Source of the DNA: Zerene cesonia
Taxonomy: Eukaryota > Arthropoda > Insecta > Lepidoptera > Pieridae
DNA length: 64,000 nucleotides
Assembly (NCBI RefSeq): GCF_012273895.1
Contig: NW_024045133.1
Location: forward strand, 682,001 to 746,000
Direction: 5' to 3'
Below the pieces are notes generated by a model. That model was not told where the DNA came from. It searched no databases and saw only the letters and a program-made list of their open reading frames with translations. Positions 52,666-63,525 of this stretch are shown in pieces (within the stretch, counting starts at the first letter, position 1; every line of letters begins with the position of its first letter). A program made the position numbers and the translations under genes.

Positions 52666-52889
52666 ACACATAACTTGACCTAATTTTTAAAAAGAGCTCA
52701 AAACTAGTGCATCTACTAATTACATATTTAGCGAAGAATATTGATATTTACTAACCGATACACGTGACTGCGTGGATTTATACCAATTATTAGCTGATGA
52801 ATTCGTTTGTTCGAACGCGCTTATCTCGCGAACGACTGGAGCGATAAAAGATCCTTCCACCGTTGGATATGAACGTGACAACTGAGTGC

Positions 52890-53085
52890 TATGCTATTAA
52901 TATTATAAACGCGAAAGTTTTTAAGTATGGAGTATATATGTATGGAAGTTTGTTACTCTTTCACGTAAAAACTACTGAAACGATTACAATGAAATTTTGT
53001 TCCTAGATAGCTTGACAACTGAAATAACACATAGGCAACTTTTTATCCCGATCTTCCTACGGGAGACGGACGGAGCAGATGGAAG
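52890..53085 (+). mobile_element. Helitron family A, degenerate
   Basis: AATATTATAAACGCGAAAGT, GATCTTCCTACGGGAGACGG; 3-prime end lost. Confidence 0.7.
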
Positions 53086-53190
53086 GCGTTAAAACTTCCG
53101 AGTTTGGACCACTGGACCATCCATAGTATTTTCCTTACGAGTAATTAATAATTAACAACCAAAAGAGTCCTGAATATCCTATCCTACAAA

Positions 53191-53390
53191 TCCTACTAAT
53201 ATTATAAATGCGAAAGTTTGTAAGGATGTGTGTGTGTTTGTTGCTCTTTCACGCAAAAACTACTGAACCGATTGCAATGAAATTTGGTACGTAGACAGCT
53301 GGACAACTGGAATAACATATAGGCAACTTTTTATCCCGATATTCCGACGGGATACGGACTTACGCGGGTGAAACCGTGATGTGCAGCTAG
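53191..53390 (+). mobile_element. Helitron family A, near consensus
   Basis: TCCTACTAATATTATAAATG to CGTGATGTGCAGCTAG. Confidence 0.87.
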
Positions 53391-54584
53391 TGCTTTCATA
53401 AGCCTCGTCTTTAGTAGAATGAAAAACAAACTTAGACTCATTTTAAATTAAAGAAATTATCAAAAGTAAAATGAGTTAGTTACATCACTTATAACTCAAG
53501 ACCGCCTGAACAGATTTTAATGAGTTTTGTTAGATGAACATACAATGAAAAAAGTGAAGTTTTAAATTCTTATAAACTATACACGGACGAAGCCGAAGCG
53601 AGCCGCTGTGTATGATATAAAATAAAAAGCATTTAACAGTGGATACTTCAACATGCTTTACCGAGTTCTCATGGATTCCTTCATTAGAACTTGACCCAAT
53701 TTAAATGGGACCACGCCTGAAGTGTCCTACTTTTAAATTGAAAAAAGAAAATTTTCCATCTTGCATTTAAATGGATATAAGAAAATAATAAGAGGTCAGC
53801 TGATTAAAAGTGCAAGTCGATTTAAACTACAAATTTTAAAATAAGTACAGATAGAAAAACATTAAAATACGAAATAAAAATAGCTTAATGAAATTATTAC
53901 GCATTAGAGAATGAATGATTACGTACCTTTTACATATGCAATTTATATATTAAAGATATAACTTTTAATTAACTCGCAAGCGTTTATAATAGTAATAACT
54001 CTACATTCGATTGGCAGAGTTAATTAACGATTTTCTACTGTTTTCAAACTTTATTTTCGTAATGCTGTCATTTCGATACCACTAACAAATAGTTTAACAT
54101 TAAAAAAACAACACCAATATATATATATTGAATACAATATGTAGAGTAAGAATTGTTATCAGTGTTTAAGATTAATTTCGTATAGTTTTATATAGATGCA
54201 TAAAACGCGTTTTGATTATAAATAAAACTCAAAAATAACTAGAAAACAATTTCAGTACCAACAGTCGTAAAATATAACCTATACATAATGAAAAACAACG
54301 TTCAATTTAGCATCTGATAAGCGCTGTTCGAGCGTTGTTTAAGTTAAATTAGCTTCGAATTTTGAATTTACAATCTATTATCGAGATTTATCCTACAAGA
54401 ATGTTAGACGACAACGATCATAAGCATAGTATTTCTCGTGTAGCTGAATTTATTTTTTTTTTTTTTTTTACGTTTTTCGCAATATCTGATTCGTTATATA
54501 TTTGCACGTTAAATTGCCATCCAAGGACTAATAACTTCATGGGGAACAATTAAATAATCGATTATTTACAAAACATATTGTCAC
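53391..54584. other. AT-rich intron after the 54.6 kb exon
   Basis: Only a weak C-like Helitron relic (about 53461-53615, TTACATCACTTATAACTCAA). Otherwise unique. Confidence 0.45.
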
Positions 54585-54800
54585 CTGAAACGGTTCATCT
54601 GGTTTCCCAGGGTAAGAGGCACTGCGTCTGTAATCAGGAGGCCTAGGTGGCGCTGGTGCCCTACGCCACGGGGCGAAGGCCGAGGGCTGCGGGGGCTGCG
54701 GCGTCGGCCACCTGTACTGTGGCGCCCTCCGGAACGGAGCCCTGTACTGCCGTTCATCGTCAACGACGCCCGGTGCGCCGGGATATTGTAATTCACCCAT
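54585..54800 (-). CDS. orb2: Probable orb2 N-terminal coding exon (72 residues)
   Basis: On the minus strand an ATG opens 72 codons beginning MGELQYPGAPGVVDDE and ending YPGKPDEPFQ before CAG|GTGACAAT. The exon is rich in Pro, Arg, Gln and aromatic residues, GC-rich and CpG-dense, standing out from AT-rich surroundings as a first exon with its promoter often does. It ends in phase 0, matching the phase-0 start of the 35.2 kb exon. The reading frame extends a further 58 codons upstream without stop, so the true start could be earlier, or the exon could have an acceptor near 54850. Homology to other CPEB N-termini is not evident, as these diverge fast; the assignment rests on strand, phase and position. 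Confidence 0.6.
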
Positions 54801-55178
54801 GCAAGCGTGCGATGCGTCCGACCCACAGCGCGGTCGGATCACGACTGTCGATAAGAGCCACGGGGTCGATGAGGTGCGCGCGCAAATTTGAAATGGCAGA
54901 ACGTACCGATTTTTTAATCTGTTGTCACTTAGTACCGGGAAACGCCGCGGCGCTCGCGGCGTGACGTTTGGCAATCGGAAATCTTATGTGATAACAGTTA
55001 TTCTGTTTGTCATTATATGTATATATAAAAGCAACATTTTTAGTTGTGTTGTTTTGTAGGCTGGAGTTATGAAGAGACTTATTTTATAAAACCTATATTA
55101 ATATAAAATGTTTCACTATTTTACACGCTTTTTATTTCCATTAATTTAGCGCCTGGTAGATAATCTATCTAATATATC
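54801..55178. promoter_or_regulatory. Candidate orb2 5-prime region
   Basis: 54801-54965 is CpG-dense (GAGGTGCGCGCGCAAATT, GCCGCGGCGCTCGCGGCG) and lies immediately upstream (minus strand) of the probable N-terminal exon. The reading frame stays open through part of it, so it could be coding, 5-prime UTR or promoter. Confidence 0.4.
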
Positions 55179-55345
55179 GTACAAGCTGTGCCCGCGACTT
55201 GGTTTACGCTTGCGTATATTCGAATATAAATTCAATTCTTCAAAATAAATTATTGCCTAAATATTGCCGAAATTTATGGCTATATATAAAGTAAATAATC
55301 ATCAAAACACGTCTAGTAGTTTTTGAGAGAAGGCAGAAAACATGC
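55179..55345 (-). mobile_element. Helitron family Q relative
   Basis: ACAAGCTGTGCCCGCGACTT, GTCTAGTAGTTTTTGAGAG. Confidence 0.5.
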
Positions 55346-55589
55346 ATTCCGTAAGGTTTTATTATAATTTGGTCCAGTTGATTAGGACCGTCATGTAAAG
55401 TATATATTTATTTATTGAATACAATAAAAAAGCAGATTAAAAAAAACAACATAAGATGGAACAACAACTTTTGAGCAAAGCACAAAACACTTTTAATCAA
55501 TAACAGGCAGGGGAGAAAAAAGGAAAGAAAAGAAAAATAACTATAGAAAAAAAAATAAAAAAAACACAATACATATTTGCTATGAATTA

Positions 55590-55832
55590 TAACATCTGAT
55601 TGTAAGCGATCACCACTGCCCATGAACATCCGCAGAGCTAGCCAGCTAGTGCCTTGTGCTGTCATAGATATGAAAACGACTTATAATAAGAAAAAAGGGA
55701 ACGGAAAAAAGGGACTGGGAACGGTGAGGCAAAGGATATAGGCCTCCGGCTCCCGAGAAGTAGCAAGCTACTATTTCACGCCGGTCTTCTGTGAGGGTGT
55801 GGAACTTCAGTGCGAGCTGGTCCAATCATAAA
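55590..55832 (-). mobile_element. SINE-D
   Basis: TGTAAGCGATCACCACTGCC, GGCCTCCGGCTCCCGAG, ending GCGAGCTGGTCCAATC. Confidence 0.78.
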
Positions 55833-55990
55833 AAGCTTCCTGCCGAAGTATAAGAAATGAGAAAATTATTTTTACTTTTACAGAAATTAAAATAAGATTC
55901 ATTTATCCGCTTACATACACTAATAAAGTTTTTATATTTGTGTGCTTATGACGTTGTAGGCGGTAATCTCTGGTTCTCAATTTTAGACAC

Positions 55991-56180
55991 TCTTCACTAC
56001 ATAGTATAAAACAAAGTCGCTTTCTCTGTCCCTATGTATGCTTTTTTCTTTAAAACTACGCAACGGATTTTGATGGTTTTTTTTAATAGATAGAGTGATT
56101 CAAGAGAAAGGTTATATATAGGTATAGGTATATGTATAATAACATCTATTAAACTACTAATACGAATTTAAAAAAGCTAT
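55991..56180 (+). mobile_element. Helitron family D
   Basis: TCTTCACTACATAGTATAAA, AAAACTACGCAACGGATTTT; end decayed to AAAGCTAT. Confidence 0.74.
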
Positions 56181-56497
56181 GTTAGCTGTGTGTGTCATAG
56201 GCTATTTTGTTTACCGGATCCACCCGGACAGAGCCAGTACTCTATAGAAATAAAATAATTATTTCTATCTCTCCGTATTGAATTCTTGTGCCTTATAAAT
56301 CAAGAATTCTTAACCTTAAATACTTAAAGCAGTAAATGATTTTATTATATAATTTAATGCGGATATCTGCAAAACCTTGCTGCGGAAACTGCGGCATAAT
56401 GCGCTATCAACCAAGGTGCTGTGTCTGTGAGACTGTGTTATATATATGTTTTGTAGCTTAGCAGTTTGGTTCGGAGTAGTTTAATAGATGTATATAT

Positions 56498-56658
56498 CTA
56501 TATATATGTATAGTTAGTTTGTTACACTATTTATAAATCAAGAACCGATTTGGCTGAAAATTTTTTATCCCGGAAATCCTACGGGAACGGGAACATGTGA
56601 GGAAAATCCCGGGTCTATTCCTGCGACTACGCGGGCAATGCCGCGGGCGGTAAGCTAG
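56498..56658 (+). mobile_element. Helitron family C, internally deleted
   Basis: TCTATATATATGTATAGTTAG fragment to CCGCGGGCGGTAAGCTAG. Confidence 0.76.
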
Positions 56659-56689
56659 TAAATATATATGAGTAACTCAAGGGTGATTA

Positions 56690-57090
56690 ACTGATGTAGT
56701 GATATATCAACGCACAGCCTAAACCTTATTGTGGGAGTCGAGCACGCTTCGGCACGAATTGGGCCAGCTTCCACCGGGGAAGTACCACACCCCCACAGAA
56801 AACCGGCGTGAAATAGTGGCATGCCACTGTGTTTCGTACGGTGAGTGGGGGAGCCGGAGGCTTATTTCCTTTTCCTCACCCGTCCCAGTCCATTCCTTCT
56901 TTCCTGTCATGAATTCGTTCCTTTTCCCTTACCCACTAAAAGCGGGTAGCGCATTCGCAGAGGCACTAAACTTAAACCAATAAACCACTGGTCGGATCGG
57001 GCTGAAATTTGGCATGCAGATAGATGTAAACGTGAGTTTGTACCATGACAATTTATTAAGACCACCGCGCGTGAAGCTGTGGGCAACAGC
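56690..57090 (+). mobile_element. Helitron family H split by SINE-D
   Basis: ATATATCAACGCACAGCC, then SINE at 56725-56967, then ACCACTGGTCGGATCGGGCT to GGGCAACAGCTGA. Confidence 0.76.
56725..56967 (+). mobile_element. SINE-D nested in Helitron H, 3-prime shortened
   Basis: TTATTGTGGGAGTCGAGCAC to GCATTCGCAGAGGCACTA; it stops before the usual A-tail end, an oddity for a retroposon, so a later deletion is likely. Confidence 0.8.
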
Positions 57091-57091
57091 T

Positions 57092-57225
57092 GATTATTAA
57101 AACCTTTCTCTTGAATCATGCTATCTATGAAAAAACCATCTCAATCTGTAGCGTAGTTTTAAAGATTCAATCATACATAGAAACATAAGGACCGACAGAA
57201 AAAGCGATGTTGTTTTATATCTACT
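57092..57225 (-). mobile_element. Helitron family D, partial
   Basis: TTAAAACCTTTCTCTTGAAT, AAAAAGCGATGTTGTTTTAT. Confidence 0.65.
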
Positions 57226-57405
57226 TAATGATGTGTTGTTTGAGAATGCTCTTGCTAATATAATGAATAAGAAATCGTGTAAATTTATCCTTCTTTCACG
57301 TGTAATGGAGCGATTTTATGATATGATTTTTGATTTTGCAGTTAGGTGAGTGATATAGGCTAATACACCGCGGTGAACGGAGCTGAACATGGTAATTATT
57401 TGACA

Positions 57406-57625
57406 CTAGCTATCCGCACGCGGCTATGCCCGTGTAGTCGCAGGAAACTTAGACCCGGGGATTTTCTCGCATGTTCCCGTTCCCGTGGGATTTCCGGGAT
57501 AAAAACTACCCTATGTCCGTCTCCTGGGTCCAAGCTACCTCTGCACAAATTTTTAGCCAAATTTGTTAATCCGTTCTTCAGTTATAAATAGTGTAACTAA
57601 CACCACTTTCTTTTATATATATAGA
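57406..57625 (-). mobile_element. Helitron family C, intact ends
   Basis: CTAGCTATCCGCACGCGGC to CTTTTATATATATAGA. Confidence 0.87.
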
Positions 57626-57821
57626 TTATATATTAAAGAAAAAACTGTGATGAAAATGTGCTTTTTATTAGATGTTTGACATTATATTTGCATGCTATGT
57701 ATTTCGTGGCGAGACATGTGAAACACTTACCGTATTATTTATATTGTAACACCTTGTATATCATGTTTGTGCAAATAAAGAATTATGAATTAGGAAGGAC
57801 GAGCAGAGCCGGAGAATAACT

Positions 57822-57980
57822 AGTTAGAAATTAAAGTCTCTCCGTGACCACGCTCGCTGTAAAGTGTTCGAAACGTCGGGTTAGTAATATAATGAATAAA
57901 TCGCGTTTAAAATCCATTAAAAAGTTTTTAATTTCTAAATGTATAATACTCGCGTAAAATCAAACACAAGAAAATACTAT
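57822..57980 (+). mobile_element. Foldback element with inverted loop
   Basis: Arms TTAGAAATTAAAG and AAAAAGTTTTTAATTTCTAA and the same tail ATGTATAATACTCGCGT as other copies, but the loop reads GTAAAGTGTTCGAAACGTCG, opposite to the copies at 14.3 and 28.9 kb. Confidence 0.82.
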
Positions 57981-58141
57981 AATAACTAGTTAGTCATAAA
58001 TAATAGACTGCATTCTTTGAAAGGCTTATTTGCGCGAGTTGTGAAGATTTTCATACTTCGAGAATTTTCTAAGAGATTCACGATAAAAATTGACGACGTT
58101 TTCAAATAAAATATGACCTATAGGTTGAATCTTAGATCATA

Positions 58142-58354
58142 CTAGCTGCGCCCCGCGGTTTCACCCGGGTGAGTTTGTATCCCGTAAGAGTTTCGAGATA
58201 GAAAGTTGCATAAGTATTATTCCAGTTGTCCAGCTATCTACGTACCTAACATTGCAATCGGTTCAGTAGTTTTTGCGTGAAAGAGTTTCAAACATACATA
58301 TACAAACACATGCATCCATCCTCACAAACTTTCGCATTTATAATATTAATAGGA
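58142..58354 (-). mobile_element. Helitron family A
   Basis: CTAGCTGCGCCCCGCGG to TATAATATTAATAGGA. Confidence 0.85.
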
Positions 58355-58689
58355 CTAGTAGGATAGAATAGGATGATATCATGTTGTCAAAAACTGCAGT
58401 TTAAAGACCTACATAAAATAAAATAAATAAATAAATGAATAAATAAAATATACACAAGTGAGTTTGCTTTTTAAATTTCTTTAATAAAAGTTTTTTTTTT
58501 TTTGAATGCCTTTAATACATATTGAGTTTTATACCGGTGGTGGACAATTATTCAAACACTTAGTGTCATAAAAGTAGAACACGAACTAGACTACGAAGCT
58601 CGTAGGCATGACTGATTCATATATAAGGGAACGGGAAGCAACGGCTTCACTGATCACTCCCTCATCCACGAAAGCTTGTTGTTTCTTTT

Positions 58690-58885
58690 AAGTTCATAGC
58701 TGGTGGTTCACCAGATGGTAAGCGATCACCAGCGCCCGTGAAAATTCGTAAAAGTAGTGCCTTTGCGAATGAGCTGCCCAATTTTAAGGAGTAAGGGATA
58801 AGGAAAGGATTGACGACTGGAAAGAAGAAATGAACTGGGAGTGAGGAAAAGGAAACGAGCCTCCAGCTCTCCCACTAACCACACG
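58690..58885 (-). mobile_element. SINE-D
   Basis: GCTGGTGGTTCACCAGATGG, GTAAGCGATCACCAGCGCC, to GCCTCCAGCTCTCCCAC; head missing. Confidence 0.78.
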
Positions 58886-59916
58886 AATAAAATCCTAAAT
58901 GTTCTACTGAAGCTTAAATTAATATACATCAAAATAATAACGCCATCTGTTGACAAATCTAAGAATCGTATATTTTTCAATAGCGCCATCTAACGTTTTT
59001 ACTTCGTACGAAAACAATTCTTAAGCGTACAATCACTATGCATACCGTTCTTTGTAATTTATTGAATATCTATAAGATGGCGCTAAATTAAAGTTAAAAA
59101 ATATACTATAAAAATTGAACTAATTTTGTTGTAATATTATGACATAAAAAATATGTCATTTTGCTTGTTTTTTAATAATATTAAATTTAATCTATATGCA
59201 ATTTCAAATCTCAGTTTTCAATTTTGCTCATTAAAAACTTAATCCATACAGTACACTATTAATGATCGAAGATTTTATCAACTACTTAAAAATGTATTTA
59301 AATTTATAAAACAACATAAATTTCGGCAATGTTGTTTTTAATTTAACAGATAACTTTATTGCTCTGGTTATCGCTACTTTATGCTATGTTTTAATAGTGT
59401 TGTAAATTACTAATAAGTAGTGCAGTGAATAAATCGATTATCGATGAATTATACAAAAGTTATCGTCACATTATGTAAGTTCGATTGTTTTATGTAAATA
59501 CGTATTTTAATTAGTTGAAACTGAATTTAATTAACAACTTCATTAATATGTAGATATATTTTATTTATTCCCGCACTATTTTAACTGCCTAAATGCTTTA
59601 TTAAAAATCTATATTCATTATTATTATCATTTCATTTTCTTGAAGGTGATATAGATTTAAATTATCTGCTTTTTGTCACGCCTGTTCTGCTGCAAAATAT
59701 ATTTGATCAATATTCATATAAATAAGCCTTTGAAACGGATTTGTGAAATAACTCTAATATTTATTTATTTTTTATAATTCACTAACCTAATCACACGCAA
59801 AACTTTTATCGTAAAATCTATCGACGTTTTCTTTACAACTTCCCTTTTAGAACATCACTATTATTTATAATCATCTAATCAGTAGACGTTCTGTAGGACG
59901 CGGGGACGTTCGTAAA
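58886..59916. other. orb2-Galt intergenic region with GCGCCATCT motifs
   Basis: AT-rich and free of recognisable mobile elements, unlike the rest. CGCCATCTG (58941), TAGCGCCATCTA (58981-58992) and AGATGGCGCTA (59075-59085) recur here. Confidence 0.5.
58981..58992. promoter_or_regulatory. GCGCCATCTA motif, CTCF-like
   Basis: TAGCGCCATCTA, repeated inverted at 59075-59085 and again at 60059-60071 in Galt intron 1. It resembles the AGATGGCGC core of the insect CTCF site. Confidence 0.35.
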
Positions 59917-59938
59917 ATGAAGAAATTTATATCAACTG
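59917..59938 (+). CDS. Galt: Galt first coding exon
   Basis: ATG AAG AAA TTT ATA TCA ACT G precedes GTAAATAT, giving MKKFIST plus one base. The next exon supplies AT, producing MKKFISTDHQHVRYNPL, which aligns with the start of animal GALT (EHQHIRYNPL in man). A preceding CpG-containing stretch (59885-59915, GTAGGACGCGGGGACG) suits a transcription start region. Confidence 0.82.
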
Positions 59939-60612
59939 GTAAATATATTTATAAATATATTAATTACATATTAAAACTATCAATTGAAGTTTATGTAATA
60001 AGGTTATGAAAGGAAAAAGTTAAGATGCAAAAATGTCGATAATGCTATAGAAAACTTTTTAGCGCCATCTATTAATACCACAGATAAACAATAATTTATA
60101 ACAGACAAATAAGATTACGGAAGTTCTATTTTATTTTTAACTTTATTCATATGTTTTTTGGTACTTATGTCAAACTAAATAAACTTGTATAATTTGAGGT
60201 GCTTAGTACGACAAGGTTATTAATTTATAATATAATGACAATGTCAAACGGGCATTGCTATATAAAGGTTGCTATAGTAATAAATAGTCCAGATATTTCG
60301 TTAAAATAGAATACTTTGGTAGGTAGACATTTTCCTTCTGTACACAAAATAATTTCCCTTATCGTTAATGTAATTTATTAATTATCTGTTTTTTGTTTTT
60401 ATTTAGATTTTACAGCAAAGAACCGACGAAGGCCTGATTACCTGCTTATAATAAATTTTTCATTAAACTTCTACCTACCCTACTAGACTCGAAAAGTCCC
60501 ATCGTTTTAATATTTTTATATTCTTTGTTTAATTTATAAGTTGTACTACCGGTACTAATGGTGGTTCAAATATTAAAATATACCTATTCTACAAATAAAC
60601 CAACATATTAGA
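59939..60612. other. Galt intron 1, AT-rich
   Basis: No mobile element recognised; contains one TAGCGCCATCTA. Confidence 0.6.
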
Positions 60613-60775
60613 TCATCAGCATGTCCGGTATAATCCACTCAAAGATGAATGGATTTTGGTCTCACCGCATCGCTGCAAACGCCCATGGAGCGGTCAGACT
60701 GAAGACCCACCAGAGGAGCAGGCGCCAGACCCTAACAACCCGCTGAGAGCTGGCGCTGTGAGAGCTAATGGCCAG
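60613..60775 (+). CDS. Galt: Galt exon 2
   Basis: Galactose-1-phosphate uridylyltransferase of the Leloir pathway converts galactose-1-phosphate plus UDP-glucose to glucose-1-phosphate plus UDP-galactose in the cytosol. The exon, from AACATATTAG to GCCAGGTAAG, reads HQHVRYNPLKDEWILVSPHR, CKRPWSGQ, an acidic/proline linker, and NPLRAGAVRANGQ. RYNPL..EW.LVS.HR..RPW.GQ and NPLCPGA.RANGE are diagnostic of the GALT N-terminal half. Phase is 2 bases in, 0 out; the left edge could be off by one base. Confidence 0.95.
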
Positions 60776-61040
60776 GTAAGTCTATACTAATAAACTTATA
60801 TTTCAAAGAAATTTGTTATGTTTGTAACGATTACTTAATTAACTGAAAGCTAGATCGTGTAGTAACATGGTTTTTTTTATTTGTAATGTTTTTTTCTCGA
60901 TCACCCCAGGGCAAGCGTATAGTGTAATATTATCTTGTTTCTATGACAACACTTATTAATTATTAAACTTATTTATTACGTAGTTATAGTAAAATCAGTC
61001 AGTCCCTTTTGTCTGTAATAAACAAGCCGCTAAGTATATA

Positions 61041-62253
61041 GACCGGGAGATGGTGACACAAATTACTAGGTCATTTGTACCAGTATGGCGGTTCTTCAGT
61101 GGTCTAATTACNNNNNNNNNNNNNNNNNNNNNNNNNNNNNNNNNNNNNNNNNNNNNNNNNNNNNNNNNNNNNNNNNNNNNNNNNNNNNNNNNNNNNNNNN
61201 NNNNNNNNNNNNNNNNNNNNNNNNNNNNNNNNNNNNNNNNNNNNNNNNNNNNNNNNNNNNNNNNNNNNNNNNNNNNNNNNNNNNNNNNNNNNNNNNNNNN
61301 NNNNNNNNNNNNNNNNNNNNNNNNNNNNNNNNNNNNNNNNNNNNNNNNNNNNNNNNNNNNNNNNNNNNNNNNNNNNNNNNNNNNNNNNNNNNNNNNNNNN
61401 NNNNNNNNNNNNNNNNNNNNNNNNNNNNNNNNNNNNNNNNNNNNNNNNNNNNNNNNNNNNNNNNNNNNNNNNNNNNNNNNNNNNNNNNNNNNNNNNNNNN
61501 NNNNNNNNNNNNNNNNNNNNNNNNNNNNNNNNNNNNNNNNNNNNNNNNNNNNNNNNNNNNNNNNNNNNNNNNNNNNNNNNNNNNNNNNNNNNNNNNNNNN
61601 NNNNNNNNNNNNNNNNNNNNNNNNNNNNNNNNNNNNNNNNNNNNNNNNNNNNNNNNNNNNNNNNNNNNNNNNNNNNNNNNNNNNNNNNNNNNNNNNNNNN
61701 NNNNNNNNNNNNNNNNNNNNNNNNNNNNNNNNNNNNNNNNNNNNNNNNNNNNNNNNNNNNNNNNNNNNNNNNNNNNNNNNNNNNNNNNNNNNNNNNNNNN
61801 NNNNNNNNNNNNNNNNNNNNNNNNNNNNNNNNNNNNNNNNNNNNNNNNNNNNNNNNNNNNNNNNNNNNNNNNNNNNNNNNNNNNNNNNNNNNNNNNNNNN
61901 NNNNNNNNNNNNNNNNNNNNNNNNNNNNNNNNNNNNNNNNNNNNNNNNNNNNNNNNNNNNNNNNNNNNNNNNNNNNNNNNNNNNNNNNNNNNNNNNNNNN
62001 NNNNNNNNNNNNNNNNNNNNNNNNNNNNNNNNNNNNNNNNNNNNNNNNNNNNNNNNNNNNNNNNNNNNNNNNNNNNNNNNNNNNNNNNNNNNNNNNNNNN
62101 NNNNNNNNNNNTTCGATTAACGCCCACGCGATTGGGCCGCCGGTGCGAGCGCTATGACCATCATTTTCCTTTTTGCCTTTACGTAATTATACCACTGAAG
62201 AACCGCCATACTGGTACAAATGACCTAGTAATTTGTGTCACCATCTCCCGGTC
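61041..62253. mobile_element. DNA transposon with long terminal inverted repeats around a gap (Galt intron 2)
   Basis: 61041-61111 and 62183-62253 are inverted repeats matching at 70 of 71 positions (ends GACCGGGAGATGGTGACACA). TA flanks both sides, as in Tc1/mariner-type insertions. The interior is the 1000-N gap plus a CpG-bearing 70 bp (ACGCCCACGCGATTGGGCCG). Whether a transposase is present cannot be told. Confidence 0.82.
61112..62111. other. Assembly gap (1000 N) inside the transposon
   Basis: Placeholder gap bounded on both sides by the inverted repeats, so the assembly probably failed because of the repeat. Confidence 0.95.
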
Positions 62254-62269
62254 TAATACTATTTACTTT

Positions 62270-62442
62270 CGTTTTTTGTTTTTTTTTTGTTAGTTTTATT
62301 TAAGTGTAATAGTTAGTTTGTAGTGTAGATATTAATTGTAAATTATTTATAAAGATATTTTTTTTTTACTTAAGGTTTTTGTGTATAAGGGTGCTGTGTG
62401 TTTATAGACAATAAATTTATTTCTTTCTTCTTTCTTTCTTTC
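62270..62442 (+). mobile_element. Possible non-LTR retrotransposon 3-prime end
   Basis: T-rich 3-prime UTR-like text ending GACAATAAATTTATTTC and (TTTC)n. Confidence 0.4.
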
Positions 62443-62664
62443 TAAAATAATTTGCATTACCTATACGAACTTATACTAATTAAAAGTATTCATGCTTATA
62501 AAGTAGAAAGCTTGCATGTCTTACAATTTCAATGTACATATTTTAATCTCAATTACCGTATGAGTAATGATGGATCATACCTGAAATGTGTTTTTTAAGT
62601 ATGTTCAATATGTGCTTGGTGAGTTTATTGCATGATGATAATTTTAATATGTTAACAATTACAG

Positions 62665-62792
62665 AAGAATCCCAACTACACATCGACATACGTGTTTCCA
62701 AACGACTTTCCAGCGCTGCTGGAAAGAGTTCCTGAGCCTCCAGACTCGGAGCATCCTTTATTCGTGTCTTCACAAGCGAAGGGTACTTGTAG
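62665..62792 (+). CDS. Galt: Galt exon 3
   Basis: The 128-nt exon after TAACAATTACAG reads KNPNYTSTYVFPNDFPALLE, RVPEPPDSEHPLF, QAKGTC, with the donor AG|GTTTGT. It corresponds to NPQYDSTFLFDNDFPAL of human GALT, part of the sugar-nucleotide-binding core; the F.NDFPAL motif is invariant. It ends two bases into an Arg codon. Confidence 0.96.
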
Positions 62793-62837
62793 GTTTGTAG
62801 GGCTTTTCTCTGTGTTGCAACGTGCTGACAAAACAAA

Positions 62838-63407
62838 TCCTACTAATATTATATTATATTATTTATTATATTATATATTACATATATTATAAATGCGAAA
62901 GTTTTTTATTGTGGGAGTCGAGCGCGTTTCGGCACGAATTGGGCCAGCTCGCACCGGGGAAGTACCACACCCCCACAGAAAACCGGCGTGAAATAGTGGC
63001 ATACCACTGTGTTTCGTACGTTGAGTGGGGGAGCCGGAGGCCTATTTCCTTTTTCTCACCCGTCCCAGTCCATTCCTTCTTTCCTGTCATGAATTCGTTC
63101 CTTTTCCCTTACCCACTAAAAGCGGGCAGCGCATTCGCAGAAGCACTACCATTGCGAATGTTCATGGGCGGTGGTGATCGTTTACCATCAGGCGAACCAC
63201 CAGCTCAGTTGCCCGCTATGACATAAAAAAAAGTTTGTAAGGATGTGTGTGTGTTTGTTGCTCTTTCACGCAAAAACTACTGAGCCGATTGCAATGAAAT
63301 TTGGTACGTAGACAGCTGGACAACTGGAATAACATATAGGCAACTTTTTATCCCGATATTCCTACGGGATACGGACTTACGCGGGTGAAACCGCGGGGCG
63401 CAGCTAG
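62838..63407 (+). mobile_element. Helitron family A split by SINE-D (Galt intron 3)
   Basis: TCCTACTAATATTATATTAT start with an expanded ATT-rich stretch, interrupted after GCGAAAGTTT, resuming GTAAGGATGTGTGTG to CGCGGGGCGCAGCTAG. Confidence 0.88.
62905..63229 (+). mobile_element. SINE-D, full length, nested
   Basis: TTATTGTGGGAGTCGAGC to TATGACATAAAAAA, with AAAGTTT duplicated on both sides. Confidence 0.9.
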
Positions 63408-63525
63408 TATGCATATACGAGTATTCTAACAAGTCTAAATATTTGAAAAAGTTACTTGTTGAAGTGATGAACTTTTTTTGAACTATATAATATCTTTTAC
63501 TTATAATGTTGTTTTCAATTTTCAG

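Larger units (their letters stand above)
2575..54800 (-). other. orb2: orb2 (CPEB2/3/4 family) gene span, at least ten exons
   Basis: This is a cytoplasmic polyadenylation element-binding protein, which binds U-rich 3-prime UTR elements and represses or activates translation of target mRNAs, notably in neurons and germ line. Read on the minus strand, the exons are 54800-54585 (probable N-terminus), 35239-35155, 12042-11923, 11123-10995, 6412-6300, 5908-5698, 5116-5031, 4068-3967, 3341-3237 and 2646-2575 (then gap). All junction phases agree (0,1,1,1,0,1,0,0,0), giving 413 visible residues plus a short end in the gap. Domain order is a Pro/Arg-rich N-terminus, linker, RRM1, RRM2 and ZZ-type zinc finger. 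No glutamine-rich stretch like the Drosophila Orb2 prion-like segment is seen. The large introns (35.2 to 12.0 kb and 54.6 to 35.2 kb) carry most of the repeats listed here. Confidence 0.9.

Noticed and set aside
62822..63226. 134-codon frame and similar frames at 50130, 45142, 17936 and 56729
   Set aside because: They lie within SINE-D copies and recur with each copy; no protein family is recognisable.
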